From: Helicobacter sp. 11S02629-2
Lineage (GTDB): Bacteria; Campylobacterota; Campylobacteria; Campylobacterales; Helicobacteraceae
DNA: 64,000 nucleotides
Reading direction: 5' to 3'
NCBI RefSeq assembly: GCF_002272875.1
Contig: NZ_MLAN01000005.1
Span: 1 to 64,000 of the forward strand
The position numbers and the translations under genes were made by a program. Of the stretch, positions 42,214 through 52,259 are shown piece after piece. Under the pieces are notes generated by a model. That model saw nothing but the letters and a program-made list of their open reading frames with translations. It was not told the origin of the DNA and searched no databases. Position 1 is the stretch's first letter; each line of letters opens with the position of its first letter.

Positions 42214-44768
42214 TAAAGATAATTATAGATTCCATAGAGTGTGAGTGCGAAGAGGGCGAGACAGTATTAGAGATCGCAAGAAAGCATAACATCCAGATCC
42301 CTTCTATTTGCTATCTATCTGAGTGTTCGCCAACTCTTGCTTGTAAGATGTGCATGGTTGAGATAGATGGTAAAAGGACTTATAGCTGTAATGCCAAGGC
42401 AAAAGATGGCATGAATATCTTAAGCAACACAGAAGAGATAATAAAAGATAGAACTGCTATCATGCAAACTTATTGTGTTAACCACCCCTTAGAGTGTGGG
42501 GTCTGTGATAAAAGTGGGGAGTGTGAGCTTCAAGACTTTACCCTTTATACCAAAGTGCCAACCCAAGAGTATGGCTTAAAAGAAAGCGATAAAAAAGGCT
42601 ACCGTTTCGCACAAAGCACTTATGACCCTAACCTTTGCATAATGTGTGAAAGATGTGCTACAACTTGTAAAGATAATATAGGCTATAGTAATCTAAAAGC
42701 AGGCAAGGCTAAGCTTTTTACTCCTGAAAGCTACAAAGAGACTATGCCAAAAGATCCTTATAGTGTTTGGTCTAAAAAGCAAAAAGGTTTGATAGAGTTT
42801 GTAGGAGAAAGTGAGTGCAAAGACTGTGGAGAGTGTATAAGTGCTTGTCCAGTTGGGGCTATGACTTATACTGGCTTTACTTATACTAGCAATGCTTGGG
42901 AGTTAGAAAAGATTGATTCTGCTTGCTCTCACTGTCCAAGTGGCTGCTTTATAAGCTATAACATGAAGGTTAATAACCACGCACGTCATTTGGTCTATAG
43001 AGTGCAAAACGACTACCACTATAATCCAATCTGTGGGGCTGGACGCTTTAGCTATGACACTAGTTTTTATGCTACTTCTAATATAAAAGCTATAAGCCTA
43101 GCAGTAGATTCTTTGCAAAAAGCTACTAGCTTGCACATAGGAAGTGATGTCACTAATGAAGAAGCCTATCTTTTTAGCAAGATAGCCACTAAGCTAAATA
43201 TACCTTTATTCAACACTGAAGCTTATAGACTTAAGACGCTTTTAGGGCATATAGATTCTAAAAATTTTGCTAGCTTTGTAGATTACAAAGTAGCTACTTC
43301 TTTTGTAAGCATAAACTCACTTTTTAAGTACATTAACCCAAGTATAAAATTTAGGATAAACAACAACTTAAAGCTTAAAAAAACTACTAAGCTTTTAAGT
43401 TTTGCACCTTTTATAGATAAGCACATAGCAAGTCTTGGTAAGGGAGTAAGGCAGATAGAAAGCAACCTTAGCGATACACTTGCTATCTTGCTAGCACTTT
43501 GCAAGGCTAATGATATAGATTATAAAAACAAAGAAAGCCTAGAAGCTTCAAGCTTCATCCCAGAAGAGGTAAAAGAGGAAGAAAAAGCCCAAAAAGAAAA
43601 GCTAGAGCAAGCTAAGCTAGAAGCACTAAATGAGCAAGCTTTTAAAGATTCTAAAGAAGAAGCAAGTGATCTTAAAGGCACAAGCCCACAAGAAACAAAT
43701 AAAGAAGAAACAAATAAAGAAGCCATCAAGCAAGACACAAAAGTAGAAGAGCTACCAAACTTAGAAGCTAAGTTTTTAGAAGAGTTAAAGCTAGAGCCAA
43801 AAGGGATCTTACTTTTAAGTGAGTATAGTTTTGATGGACTAGATACTAAAAGCTTAAGCTTTGCAAGCTATCTTTTAAATCTTTTATGTTCTAAGCTAGA
43901 CCTAAAAGTGATGGTTTCAACGCTAGGAAGTAACACCCTAGGAGTTGCTAATCTCTGCAAACTCTCCAAAGAAAGCGAAGTTAATAAAGACTATGTAGTT
44001 GGTATTAGGGCTAGTGGTGATTACATGTTGCAGTCTTTAGCATTAAAAAGCCTAAATAGTGAGCCTAACTTTGAAGAAGTCTTCCCACTACCTTTTATAA
44101 GTCAAGTTGATGGGAGTTTTACTAATGTCGAGCATAGGGTTTTAAGGCTAAGTCCTGGAAGCTACTATGAAGATAGTAAGTTTAATGAAGGAAGTTATCT
44201 TGATTCTATAGCTAACTTTTTTGATATTAAGTGTGATTGTCTAAGTGACTTTACTAAAGATCTTCATACTTTAAATCCAGCCTATAAAGATATGTCTTAT
44301 GCGGACTTTAAGTTACGCATAACAAAAAGTGGAGAAGATGTTAGAGGCTACTTCTTAGACTATAAGCAAGAAGTCTTAAGTGAAGATAGCCTAGCAGAAG
44401 TAGTTCTTCCTAAAAAGCTAGATTTTAATGCACTTTTGCTAAACCCAAAAGAGCAGTTTAATATCCAAACAAAACATAGTGCCATACTTCAAACTAAAGT
44501 TGGAATCTATATAAGCAAGGAGTATGCTGCTAAGCTAGAGTTAAATGAAGGTAAGGACGTAGTACTTCTTGCTAAAGAAGATGACAAGCAAAAAGTGTCT
44601 CTAAAAGCTAAGGTTTATATAGATTATGACTTAGAAGGTGAGATATTTTTAGTATCTCCTTTATTAGATGGTATAGAATCGCTATTTCAATCTAGCAAGC
44701 TTTCAACCTTAGTCTTACAAAAAGATGCAAGCATTAAAGAACATAATTTAGAAGAGGTACAAGCATGA
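42210..44768 (+). CDS. nuoG: NADH-quinone oxidoreductase subunit G, second copy with charged insertion
   Basis: An 852-residue NuoG. It keeps all cluster sets: CYLSECSPTLACKMC, HPLECGVCDKSGEC, CIMCERCATTC, CKDCGECISACPVG and the N7-like CSHCPSGC with a distal cysteine. The two NuoG proteins are similar in the cluster domain but clearly different after it, so this is an old duplication and not an assembly copy. Residues about 447-525 are an insertion rich in lysine and glutamate (EEVKEEEKAQKEKLEQAK, then NKEETNKEAIK), probably a flexible or coiled linker. It overlaps nuoG copy one and nuoH by 4 bases each. Confidence 0.92.
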   Translation: MIKIIIDSIECECEEGETVLEIARKHNIQIPSICYLSECSPTLACKMCMVEIDGKRTYSCNAKAKDGMNILSNTEEIIKDRTAIMQTYCVNHPLECGVCDKSGECELQDFTLYTKVPTQEYGLKESDKKGYRFAQSTYDPNLCIMCERCATTCKDNIGYSNLKAGKAKLFTPESYKETMPKDPYSVWSKKQKGLIEFVGESECKDCGECISACPVGAMTYTGFTYTSNAWELEKIDSACSHCPSGCFISYNMKVNNHARHLVYRVQNDYHYNPICGAGRFSYDTSFYATSNIKAISLAVDSLQKATSLHIGSDVTNEEAYLFSKIATKLNIPLFNTEAYRLKTLLGHIDSKNFASFVDYKVATSFVSINSLFKYINPSIKFRINNNLKLKKTTKLLSFAPFIDKHIASLGKGVRQIESNLSDTLAILLALCKANDIDYKNKESLEASSFIPEEVKEEEKAQKEKLEQAKLEALNEQAFKDSKEEASDLKGTSPQETNKEETNKEAIKQDTKVEELPNLEAKFLEELKLEPKGILLLSEYSFDGLDTKSLSFASYLLNLLCSKLDLKVMVSTLGSNTLGVANLCKLSKESEVNKDYVVGIRASGDYMLQSLALKSLNSEPNFEEVFPLPFISQVDGSFTNVEHRVLRLSPGSYYEDSKFNEGSYLDSIANFFDIKCDCLSDFTKDLHTLNPAYKDMSYADFKLRITKSGEDVRGYFLDYKQEVLSEDSLAEVVLPKKLDFNALLLNPKEQFNIQTKHSAILQTKVGIYISKEYAAKLELNEGKDVVLLAKEDDKQKVSLKAKVYIDYDLEGEIFLVSPLLDGIESLFQSSKLSTLVLQKDASIKEHNLEEVQA

Positions 44769-45751
44769 GTGCATTTATAATAGAAACTATTATCAAAGTT
44801 TTAATTGTAGTTATAGTATTTGCAGCCTTAGGAGCCTTTGCTACGTATCTTGAAAGAAAGGTTTTAGGTATATTTCAACGTAGGATGGGGCCAACTTTTG
44901 TAGGGCCTTATGGACTATTACAACTTATAGCTGATGCCATTAAGCTTTTTTCTAAAGAAGATGTTATGCCTCAAGGGGCTAATAAGATAATCTTTTCTAT
45001 AGCACCAATAGTTGCTATAGTAACTGCACTTACTTCTATGGCAGCCATTCCTTTCTTTCCAGACTTTCATATATTTGGCTATGAGATAAAGCCTATCATC
45101 TCAGATATAAATGTAGGGCTTTTATACTTTATAGCAGTTGGTGCAGTTGGAATCTATGCGCCTATACTTGCTGGGCTTGGCAGTGGTTCTAAGTGGTCAC
45201 TAATTGGTGGGGCTAGGGCTTGTATGCAGATTATTAGCTTTGAAGTAGTTGGTGCTTTGTCAATCTTAGGGCCTATTATGATAGTTGGCTCTTTATCTTT
45301 AGTTGATATGAATGCCTATCAAGCAGGAGGCATCTCACACTGGCTAGTTTGGAAACAGCCAGTTGCTTTTGTAGTTTTCATGATAGCTAGCTATGCTGAG
45401 CTTAATAGAACTCCTTTTGACCTACTAGAAGCAGAAGGCGAGATGGTAGCTGGTTTTTGTACTGAGTATAGTGGGCTTAAGTGGGGACTTTTCTTCATAG
45501 GTGAGTACGCACACATGTTTGCATTTGCCTTTGTTATAAGCCTTCTTTTCTTAGGTGGATTTAATGACTTTTATTTTATTCCGGGTTGGCTAGCTATCAT
45601 TATTAAAGTTATAGTGTTTATCTTCTTTTTTATGTGGGTTAGGGCGACTTACCCTCACGTAAGGCCAGATCAAATGATGTCTATGTGCTGGAAGTTTTTA
45701 ATGCCTTTAATGCTTATAAGCATAGTAATTACTGGTTTAGTTTTATTATAA
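44765..45751 (+). CDS. nuoH: NADH-quinone oxidoreductase subunit H
   Basis: A 328-residue membrane protein with about eight segments. ERKVLGIFQRRMGPTFVGPYGLLQLIADAIKLF near the N-terminus and the glutamate-rich loop AELNRTPFDLLEAEGEMVAGF near residue 215 are conserved and line the quinone channel and proton path. FMWVRATYPHVRPDQMMSMCWKFLMPL near the end is also standard. It links peripheral and membrane arms. Confidence 0.95.
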   Translation: MSAFIIETIIKVLIVVIVFAALGAFATYLERKVLGIFQRRMGPTFVGPYGLLQLIADAIKLFSKEDVMPQGANKIIFSIAPIVAIVTALTSMAAIPFFPDFHIFGYEIKPIISDINVGLLYFIAVGAVGIYAPILAGLGSGSKWSLIGGARACMQIISFEVVGALSILGPIMIVGSLSLVDMNAYQAGGISHWLVWKQPVAFVVFMIASYAELNRTPFDLLEAEGEMVAGFCTEYSGLKWGLFFIGEYAHMFAFAFVISLLFLGGFNDFYFIPGWLAIIIKVIVFIFFFMWVRATYPHVRPDQMMSMCWKFLMPLMLISIVITGLVLL

Positions 45752-45763
45752 GGATAAAAGATA

Positions 45764-46360
45764 ATGCAAAATAATAAAAAAGAAAAAATATATAGATTTG
45801 TAGAAGCCACTTCTACGCCTCAAAGTAATGGTGAGTATTTCACAAGGAGTATAAGAAGGGCTATAGGCATGGATATGTTTGTAGGTCTTTGGCTGACTTT
45901 AAAAGAGTTTTTCTCTAAGCCAGTTACAGTTAACTATCCTTTAGAGTTTCAGCCTCTAAGTCCAAGATATAGAGCAGTTCACAACCTCCAGCGTATGCTT
46001 GAATCAGGAAGCGAGCGTTGTATAGGCTGTGGGCTTTGTGAAAAGATATGTACATCAAACTGTATAAGAATCACAACTAGTGTCGGTCAAGATGATAGAA
46101 AAAAGATAGATGACTATACTATAAATCTTGGGCGTTGTATCTACTGTGGGCTTTGTGCTGAGGTGTGTCCAGAGCTAGCTATAGTTATGGGCACTAGGTT
46201 TGAAAACGTAAGTGAGCAAAGGGCACATTTTGGACTTAAAGAAGACTTTTTAAAAGATATAGAAGATGCTAAGTTTCACAGACAAAGTGAGTTTGCAGGC
46301 TTTGGCTCTATAAGTCCTAATGCTGATAAGCTTATTAAAAAAACACCGCTTGAATATTAA
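45764..46360 (+). CDS. nuoI: NADH-quinone oxidoreductase subunit I
   Basis: A 198-residue ferredoxin-type subunit with the two 4Fe-4S motifs for N6a and N6b: [15 protein letters not shown] near residues 86-100 and [12 protein letters not shown] near 126-137. These relay electrons from NuoG to NuoB. N- and C-terminal extensions are somewhat longer than in E. coli. It follows nuoH by 12 bases. Confidence 0.95.
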   Translation: MQNNKKEKIYRFVEATSTPQSNGEYFTRSIRRAIGMDMFVGLWLTLKEFFSKPVTVNYPLEFQPLSPRYRAVHNLQRMLESGSERCIGCGLCEKICTSNCIRITTSVGQDDRKKIDDYTINLGRCIYCGLCAEVCPELAIVMGTRFENVSEQRAHFGLKEDFLKDIEDAKFHRQSEFAGFGSISPNADKLIKKTPLEY

Positions 46361-46375
46361 GTTAAAGGCAAAGAT

Positions 46376-46930
46376 ATGTTTGAAAGTATTGCGTTTTATG
46401 TATTTTCTGTTTTGACGCTAGTTTCATTTTGGGTAGTCGTTAGAACTAATAATATTTTGTACGCCCTTGGAGCTTTGGCTTTAGGGATGATTTTAATCTC
46501 TGGCTTTTTCTTTTTATTAGATGCGGAGTTTTTAGGTGTCGTACAAATTATGGTTTACACTGGAGCTATAGTTGTGCTTTATGCCTTTGGTATGATGTTT
46601 TTTGATATGCAAAAAGAGGTCATTGAGCACTATCAACACAAAGCCATACTTTGGTTTTTATGCATAGTTGTAGTCATAGTGCTTGTAGTTACTTTGGGTA
46701 ATCAAGAGATACCAGTTTTTGTAAGCAGTCTTGCTACTAGTAATGTAGTCCCAGATACTAAAGAGCTAGCACATGCCTTATTTAGAGACTATATAGTGGC
46801 TTTTGAAGCAGCAGCCATCATGCTTTTAATGGCGATGATTGCAGGGGTTGCTACAGGCTTGCAAAAAGTTTATATGTTTAAAGAAGATAAAAGTGATTCT
46901 AAAACAGAGCACAAAGGAGATGATAAATGA
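46376..46930 (+). CDS. nuoJ: NADH-quinone oxidoreductase subunit J
   Basis: A 184-residue membrane protein with five hydrophobic segments. EFLGVVQIMVYTGAIVVLYAFGMMF near residues 55-80 is the conserved third segment with the pi-bulge region. A charged tail (EDKSDSKTEHKGDDK) ends the protein. It overlaps nuoK by 4 bases. Confidence 0.93.
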   Translation: MFESIAFYVFSVLTLVSFWVVVRTNNILYALGALALGMILISGFFFLLDAEFLGVVQIMVYTGAIVVLYAFGMMFFDMQKEVIEHYQHKAILWFLCIVVVIVLVVTLGNQEIPVFVSSLATSNVVPDTKELAHALFRDYIVAFEAAAIMLLMAMIAGVATGLQKVYMFKEDKSDSKTEHKGDDK

Positions 46931-47229
46931 TAGGTTTAAATCACTATTTAATAGTAAGTGCCTTAATGCTTGGCATTGGGATTTATGGTGTTTTAAGACG
47001 TAAAAACATTTTGATGATTTTATTTTCCACAGAGATAATGTTAAATGCGTTAAACCTAGCCTTTGTAGCCATAGGTCATTATATGTTTGATGTTCAAGGG
47101 CAGATTTTTGCTCTTTTTGTTATAGCAGTAGCAGCCTCAGAAGCCGCAGTAGGATTAGGACTAGTTATCATGTGGTATAAACGCCATAAAACTTTAGATA
47201 TCGACGTCTTAACCAAGATGAAAGGTTAA
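46927..47229 (+). CDS. nuoK: NADH-quinone oxidoreductase subunit K
   Basis: A 100-residue protein with three membrane segments. GIYGVLRRKNILMILFSTEIMLNALNL holds the conserved glutamate of the second segment, and FALFVIAVAASEAAVGLGLVI the second one in the third segment, both part of the proton path. Start overlaps nuoJ. Confidence 0.95.
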   Translation: MIGLNHYLIVSALMLGIGIYGVLRRKNILMILFSTEIMLNALNLAFVAIGHYMFDVQGQIFALFVIAVAASEAAVGLGLVIMWYKRHKTLDIDVLTKMKG

Positions 47230-47233
47230 AAGA

Positions 47234-49129
47234 ATGGATATGTTTTATCAACCACAATATGTCTATGACAGACTTTTTGGCATTCTTTTATTTTTACCAC
47301 TAGTTGCAGCTGTGATTGGCGGTATATGGGCTACGTCTAAACCTATAAGATTTATAGGCTATCTAAACTCAGTGCTTTTAAGCATAAGCTTTTTGATAGC
47401 TTTGTACTTTTTGGTTGTCGTTATAAAGCATCCAGATCTTGCACTAAACTTTACTCTTTGGAACTTTATGAACATAGGTTCTTTTTGGGTAGACTTTTCT
47501 TTCTCTATAGATAAGATAAGCATCATCATGATGTTAGTAGTACTTTTTGTCTCTTCCATGGTGCACTTTTATTCGATTGGCTATATGAAAGAAGATAAAA
47601 GCTTTAACCGCTTTTTTGCCTATCTAGGTGGTTTTGTGTTCTCCATGCTTTTACTAGTAGGGAGTGATAACTTCTTAGTGCTTTTTGTAGGCTGGGAAGG
47701 TGTGGGACTTTGTTCTTACTTACTCATTGGCTTTTGGTATGAAAGACCAAGGGCAAACTTTGCTTCAATTGAATCTTTTGTCATCAACCGTATAGCAGAC
47801 CTTGGCATGCTACTTGGAATCTTGCTTATCTTTATACAATTTGGAACTTTGAAATACACTGAAGTTTTTGAAGCTATGGGTCATGCATCAGGCACATCTC
47901 ATGTCATCTTAAACTGGATAGGTATCTTACTTTTCATAGGTGCTATGGGCAAGTCAGCCCAGTTCCCACTTCATACTTGGCTTGCAGACGCTATGGAAGG
48001 GCCAACGCCAGTTTCAGCACTAATCCACGCTGCAACCATGGTTACAGCTGGAGTTTATCTAGTCATAAGAGCAGCCCCACTTTATGATCTAGTGCCGGGC
48101 GTTAGCTACTTTATAGCCATCCTTGGTGCTTTTGTCGCAGTCTTTGCGGCTTTGATGGCTGTGGTTAATAAGGACTTAAAAAGAGTTATAGCCTACTCAA
48201 CGCTTTCTCAGCTAGGCTATATGTTTGTAGCAGCTGGGCTTGGGGCTTACTGGATAGCGCTATTTCACTTATTTACTCACGCCTTTTTCAAATCCCTTCT
48301 TTTCTTATGTGCAGGTAATGTAATGCACGCTATGAAAGATAAACTAGATATTAGAAAGATGGGTGGGCTTTGGAAGTATATGAAAGTAACTGCAGTCTTT
48401 ATGACACTAGGTACTATAGCCCTTTGTGGAATCTACCCTTTTGCTGGCTACTTTTCAAAAGATAAGATTCTAGAAGCTGCTTTTAGTGGTGGTAACTACT
48501 ATATATGGGCAGCTTTATTTATAGGTGCAGGTCTAACTGCATTTTATAGTTTTAGGCTTTTGACTTTAGTGTTTTTTGCACCTAAAAACCACGATGAAGA
48601 ACACCCTCATGAAGGCTCAAAAGTTATGCTTTATGCTATGACACCACTTGCTGTATTAAGCGTTATAGCAGGGTTTGTAAGTGCTTGGTTTAGCCCTTTT
48701 ATAAGTAGTGAGACCCCACTTAGACATGCTATGCACCTTGTATCTTCTACTGAGTGGATATTAATAGCTGCTACTATGGTTTTTGTCATAGTTATAAGCA
48801 TCATCTCTATACTTGTGTATAAAGATGGATATAAATTCAAACCAAAATACAACTTTGTGCACGTCATACTTACTAAAGAGTACTACATACCTCAGTTTTA
48901 CAATATAGTCTTTGTTAAGACTTATACTGGCTTATCTTGGATATTCTGGAACATAATAGACCGCATGATAATAGATAAGATAGTGAACTTTGTAGGTAAG
49001 TTCTTACTCTTCTTAAGTCGCATATTACAGCCTATACAAAATGGCAATATAAGCACGTCTTTAAGGCTTATGACTTTTGGAATCGTGCTTTGTGTGATCT
49101 TTGTACTGCTAATGTTTAGCTCACTTTAG
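47234..49129 (+). CDS. nuoL: NADH-quinone oxidoreductase subunit L
   Basis: A 631-residue antiporter-type proton-pumping subunit. The conserved core (FVGWEGVGLCSYLLIGFWYERP; MGKSAQFPLHTWLADAMEGPTPVSALIHAATMV; KDLKRVIAYSTLSQLGYM, positions about 153-340) is complete, followed by the C-terminal region that carries the long lateral helix. Start is 5 bases after the nuoK stop with AAAGG before it. Confidence 0.95.
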   Translation: MDMFYQPQYVYDRLFGILLFLPLVAAVIGGIWATSKPIRFIGYLNSVLLSISFLIALYFLVVVIKHPDLALNFTLWNFMNIGSFWVDFSFSIDKISIIMMLVVLFVSSMVHFYSIGYMKEDKSFNRFFAYLGGFVFSMLLLVGSDNFLVLFVGWEGVGLCSYLLIGFWYERPRANFASIESFVINRIADLGMLLGILLIFIQFGTLKYTEVFEAMGHASGTSHVILNWIGILLFIGAMGKSAQFPLHTWLADAMEGPTPVSALIHAATMVTAGVYLVIRAAPLYDLVPGVSYFIAILGAFVAVFAALMAVVNKDLKRVIAYSTLSQLGYMFVAAGLGAYWIALFHLFTHAFFKSLLFLCAGNVMHAMKDKLDIRKMGGLWKYMKVTAVFMTLGTIALCGIYPFAGYFSKDKILEAAFSGGNYYIWAALFIGAGLTAFYSFRLLTLVFFAPKNHDEEHPHEGSKVMLYAMTPLAVLSVIAGFVSAWFSPFISSETPLRHAMHLVSSTEWILIAATMVFVIVISIISILVYKDGYKFKPKYNFVHVILTKEYYIPQFYNIVFVKTYTGLSWIFWNIIDRMIIDKIVNFVGKFLLFLSRILQPIQNGNISTSLRLMTFGIVLCVIFVLLMFSSL

Positions 49130-49141
49130 GGAGGGGGAGTA

Positions 49142-50755
49142 ATGGAATATTTATTAACCGTAATAGTGCTTTTTCCAGCTATCGCTAGCATCTTTATCTT
49201 TTTGATGGGTAATAACGTAGCTAAGCCTTTTGGGATAATAATAGCCCTCATAGAGATCTGCTTAGTCGCTCTCCTATGGGCTTTATTTGATGGTAGTAAT
49301 CCGGGTTTTCAGTTTGTACAAAACGTACACATAATCACGCATCTTGGTATAAACTACTCTATAGGTGTTGATGGAATCTCGCTTTTCTTAATAGTGCTAA
49401 ACGCAGTCATCATACTGCTATCTATGTTCTATCTAAACCAGCCTCATGGTAAAAATCACTATGTAGTTGCTTTGCTTTGGCTAGAAACTATTTTGATGGG
49501 ACTTTTTAGCTCTTTAAATATGCTTTTATTTTATGCATTTTGGGAGCTTTCTTTACTACCTATACTTTTTATAGTAGGTGTTTGGGGAACTGGAGATAGA
49601 ATCTATGCAGCCTTGAAGTTCTTCTTATATACCTTTGCTGCTTCTTTAATCATGCTAGTAGCTATACTTTATACAGCTTATCTTTATAAGCTTCAGTTTG
49701 GAGTATGGAGCTTTAATATCATAGATTGGTATCATCTAAGCTTGCCTTTTAGCGTTCAGATCTGGCTTTTCTTGGCATTTTTTATATCAATTGCTGTCAA
49801 GATTCCAATCATCCCTTTTCATACGTGGCTACCTTACATCTATACAGATGCCCCAGCTATAGGAAGTGTCATCCTTTCAGCGACACTTTTAAAGATGGGT
49901 ACTTATGCATTAGTTAGGTTTTCACTGCCATTTTTCCCAGATGCAAGTTACTACTTCTCCTTGCCTATAGCTATACTTGCACTTATCATGATAGTTTATG
50001 GAGGCTTTATAGCCTTCAGGCAAAAAGATATGAAGATGACCATAGCTTATAGTTCTATATCTCACATGGGTGTGGCGATACTTGGTATTTTTGCTTTTAA
50101 CGTAGAAGGCATTGGCGGGTCTATCTTTTTAATGGTAGGACATGGAATAGTAAGTGGTGCCCTCTTTTTCTTAGTTGGCATGCTGTGGCATAGACGCCAT
50201 ACAAGACTAGTTGATGAGTATAGTGGTATAGCTAGCGTTATGCCACATTATGCAAGTTTCTTTGCACTAATCATGCTGGCTAATGTCGGCCTTCCTTTAA
50301 CTGTAGGCTTTGTAGGAGAGTTTTTAAGCTTGCTAGGTTACTTTAAAACTAGTCCGGTTATAACAACTATTGCTGGTACTACTTTAATCATCTCAGCTAT
50401 TTATATGCTTTATCTTTATAAGAGTGTGTTTTTTGGCAAGCTAAAAGAGGGCGCTTGCTCCCTTTTAAAAGACTTAAGTGCTAGAGAGTACTGGGTGCTA
50501 GTTCCAATTGCAATCATAGTTATCTTTTTAGGAATTTATCCTAATGCTATATTAAAACCTATAGAGAACTCAACTCACTCTTTAATCACAATCATGAAAG
50601 AGAGATCAGTTTTAGAATCTACAAGGATGCATATAGAAAAAGTAAGCCTAGAGACTTTTGGTCCAGAGGCTAGTAACACCACCAAAGAAGTTGCACATGC
50701 AGGAAGCACTACTACAAGCATTGCAAAAAATAATATAGGAGCAAGCAATGAATGA
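49142..50755 (+). CDS. nuoM: NADH-quinone oxidoreductase subunit M
   Basis: A 537-residue antiporter-type subunit. YAFWELSLLPILFIVGVWG with the conserved glutamate, KIPIIPFHTWLPYIYTDAPAIGSVILSATLLKMGTY with the key lysine, and KDMKMTIAYSSISHMGV are all present. The C-terminus has a soluble tail of about 50 residues (ESTRMHIEKVSLETFG onward), longer than in E. coli. It overlaps nuoN by 8 bases; the ribosome binding site GGGAGGGGG precedes its start. Confidence 0.95.
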   Translation: MEYLLTVIVLFPAIASIFIFLMGNNVAKPFGIIIALIEICLVALLWALFDGSNPGFQFVQNVHIITHLGINYSIGVDGISLFLIVLNAVIILLSMFYLNQPHGKNHYVVALLWLETILMGLFSSLNMLLFYAFWELSLLPILFIVGVWGTGDRIYAALKFFLYTFAASLIMLVAILYTAYLYKLQFGVWSFNIIDWYHLSLPFSVQIWLFLAFFISIAVKIPIIPFHTWLPYIYTDAPAIGSVILSATLLKMGTYALVRFSLPFFPDASYYFSLPIAILALIMIVYGGFIAFRQKDMKMTIAYSSISHMGVAILGIFAFNVEGIGGSIFLMVGHGIVSGALFFLVGMLWHRRHTRLVDEYSGIASVMPHYASFFALIMLANVGLPLTVGFVGEFLSLLGYFKTSPVITTIAGTTLIISAIYMLYLYKSVFFGKLKEGACSLLKDLSAREYWVLVPIAIIVIFLGIYPNAILKPIENSTHSLITIMKERSVLESTRMHIEKVSLETFGPEASNTTKEVAHAGSTTTSIAKNNIGASNE

Positions 50756-52244
50756 GCATGAATTATATTTACTGCACATGCAAATTAGCCAAATACTAGA
50801 TAGCTCAATTAGTTTCATACCTTCCCTAATAGCAGTCTTAGGTGGTATAGTCATACTTATAGCTAATGCATTTACAACTAGCTTTTCACGTAGTTTAAAT
50901 GTAGCTTTAGGCATGCTATTTCTTATCATAAATCTAGCCTTTACGCTAAGTGCTGGTTATGTGGGGAAAATAGATGTTTTAACTATAACTTCACAGGGGA
51001 TAATACTAGCTGCCTCTATAATATTTATGCTTTTAATCATCTCTAAGAAAAGGTTTGCTGAGTTTCAAACTCCAGAGTTTTACACGCTTTATCTAATCAT
51101 GATAGCTGGCTTTGAGATTATGGTGACTTCATCTAACTTGATAGTTATCTTCATAGGATTAGAGATAGCAAGCCTTCCACTAGCTAGCATCATAGCTTTA
51201 AATAAAGAAAGATATGGGCTAGAAGGTGGTATAAAATACTTTGTGATGGGTGCTTATGCTAGTGTGTTTTATATACTTGGGGCTATGTTTATCTATATGT
51301 TTACAGGCTCGCTTGATATGCAGACAGTCTTTCAGCACTTAATGCAGATAGGAAGGCCAGTTGATGCTTCTCTTATAGCCTTGCCAATACTTGGTGTGAT
51401 ATTTATGATAGGTGCTATAGGTTTTAAAATCTCACTAGTGCCATGGCACTCTTGGATGCCTGATGTTTATGAAGGGTCAAACCCAGTGATAGCTGGCTTT
51501 ATATCTATAGTGCCAAAAATCGCTGGCTTTATGCTAGCTTTTAGAATCTTAATACCACTAAGCTCTTACATAGACTATGTGACTAATACTAATATTATGA
51601 ATATCTTATTCTACGTGTTAATAGTCTTTACTATGTCAGTGCCTAACCTTTTAGCACTTCTACAAAAAGACGTAAAAAGGATGCTTGCATTTAGCTCTAT
51701 AAGCCATTCTGGCTATGCCTTGGCTTGTGTTTATCTAAATGCTTTTGCGCCACTTTTTATGTACTGGATCTTATTTTTGATAACTAATGTTGGTGCTTTT
51801 GCCCTTCTTTGGGTTTGTAAAAACAAAAAGCACTTTTGGAATGAGAGATATGATCATCCTTATGAGAAGTTCCAAGGGCTAGTAAGATTCCACCCTGTAA
51901 TGGCCATGCTTTTTGCTATCTTTATGCTTTCTCTTGCGGGCGTGCCACCTTTTGCAGTGTTTTGGGGGAAAATCTTAGTTGTGATGACTGCGCTTTCAGA
52001 AGGTCATATCTGGCTATCAATCATCATGATGTTAAATAGCGCTGTAGCAGTTTATTACTACTTAAGACTTATAGTTTATATGTTTTTCAAAAAGCCAGTT
52101 GTTAGTGATGGAAGTGTCTATCTAGAAAACCAAAACCTAGCCATAGAGATAGTCATAGGTGTAGCTGCACTACTTTGTGTATTTGCTATATTTGTAGTGG
52201 CATTTTTCTCAAACTATGTTCCAGTTTTTGCACATCTAATCTAG
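50748..52244 (+). CDS. nuoN: NADH-quinone oxidoreductase subunit N
   Basis: A 498-residue antiporter-type subunit, last of the nuo genes. FIGLEIASLPLASIIALNKERYGLEGGIKYFVMGAYAS, FKISLVPWHSWMPDVYEGSNPVIAGFIS and KDVKRMLAFSSISHSGYAL are conserved landmarks (about residues 130-330). The start lies inside the end of nuoM. pdxA follows 15 bases later, so the operon continues past nuoN. Confidence 0.94.
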   Translation: MNEHELYLLHMQISQILDSSISFIPSLIAVLGGIVILIANAFTTSFSRSLNVALGMLFLIINLAFTLSAGYVGKIDVLTITSQGIILAASIIFMLLIISKKRFAEFQTPEFYTLYLIMIAGFEIMVTSSNLIVIFIGLEIASLPLASIIALNKERYGLEGGIKYFVMGAYASVFYILGAMFIYMFTGSLDMQTVFQHLMQIGRPVDASLIALPILGVIFMIGAIGFKISLVPWHSWMPDVYEGSNPVIAGFISIVPKIAGFMLAFRILIPLSSYIDYVTNTNIMNILFYVLIVFTMSVPNLLALLQKDVKRMLAFSSISHSGYALACVYLNAFAPLFMYWILFLITNVGAFALLWVCKNKKHFWNERYDHPYEKFQGLVRFHPVMAMLFAIFMLSLAGVPPFAVFWGKILVVMTALSEGHIWLSIIMMLNSAVAVYYYLRLIVYMFFKKPVVSDGSVYLENQNLAIEIVIGVAALLCVFAIFVVAFFSNYVPVFAHLI

Positions 52245-52259
52245 TCTTTTAGGCTTACT

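Noticed and set aside
39883-44768. The two NuoG genes as an assembly duplication
   Set aside because: The proteins differ in length, insertions and most residues beyond the cluster motifs, so they are genuine paralogues.
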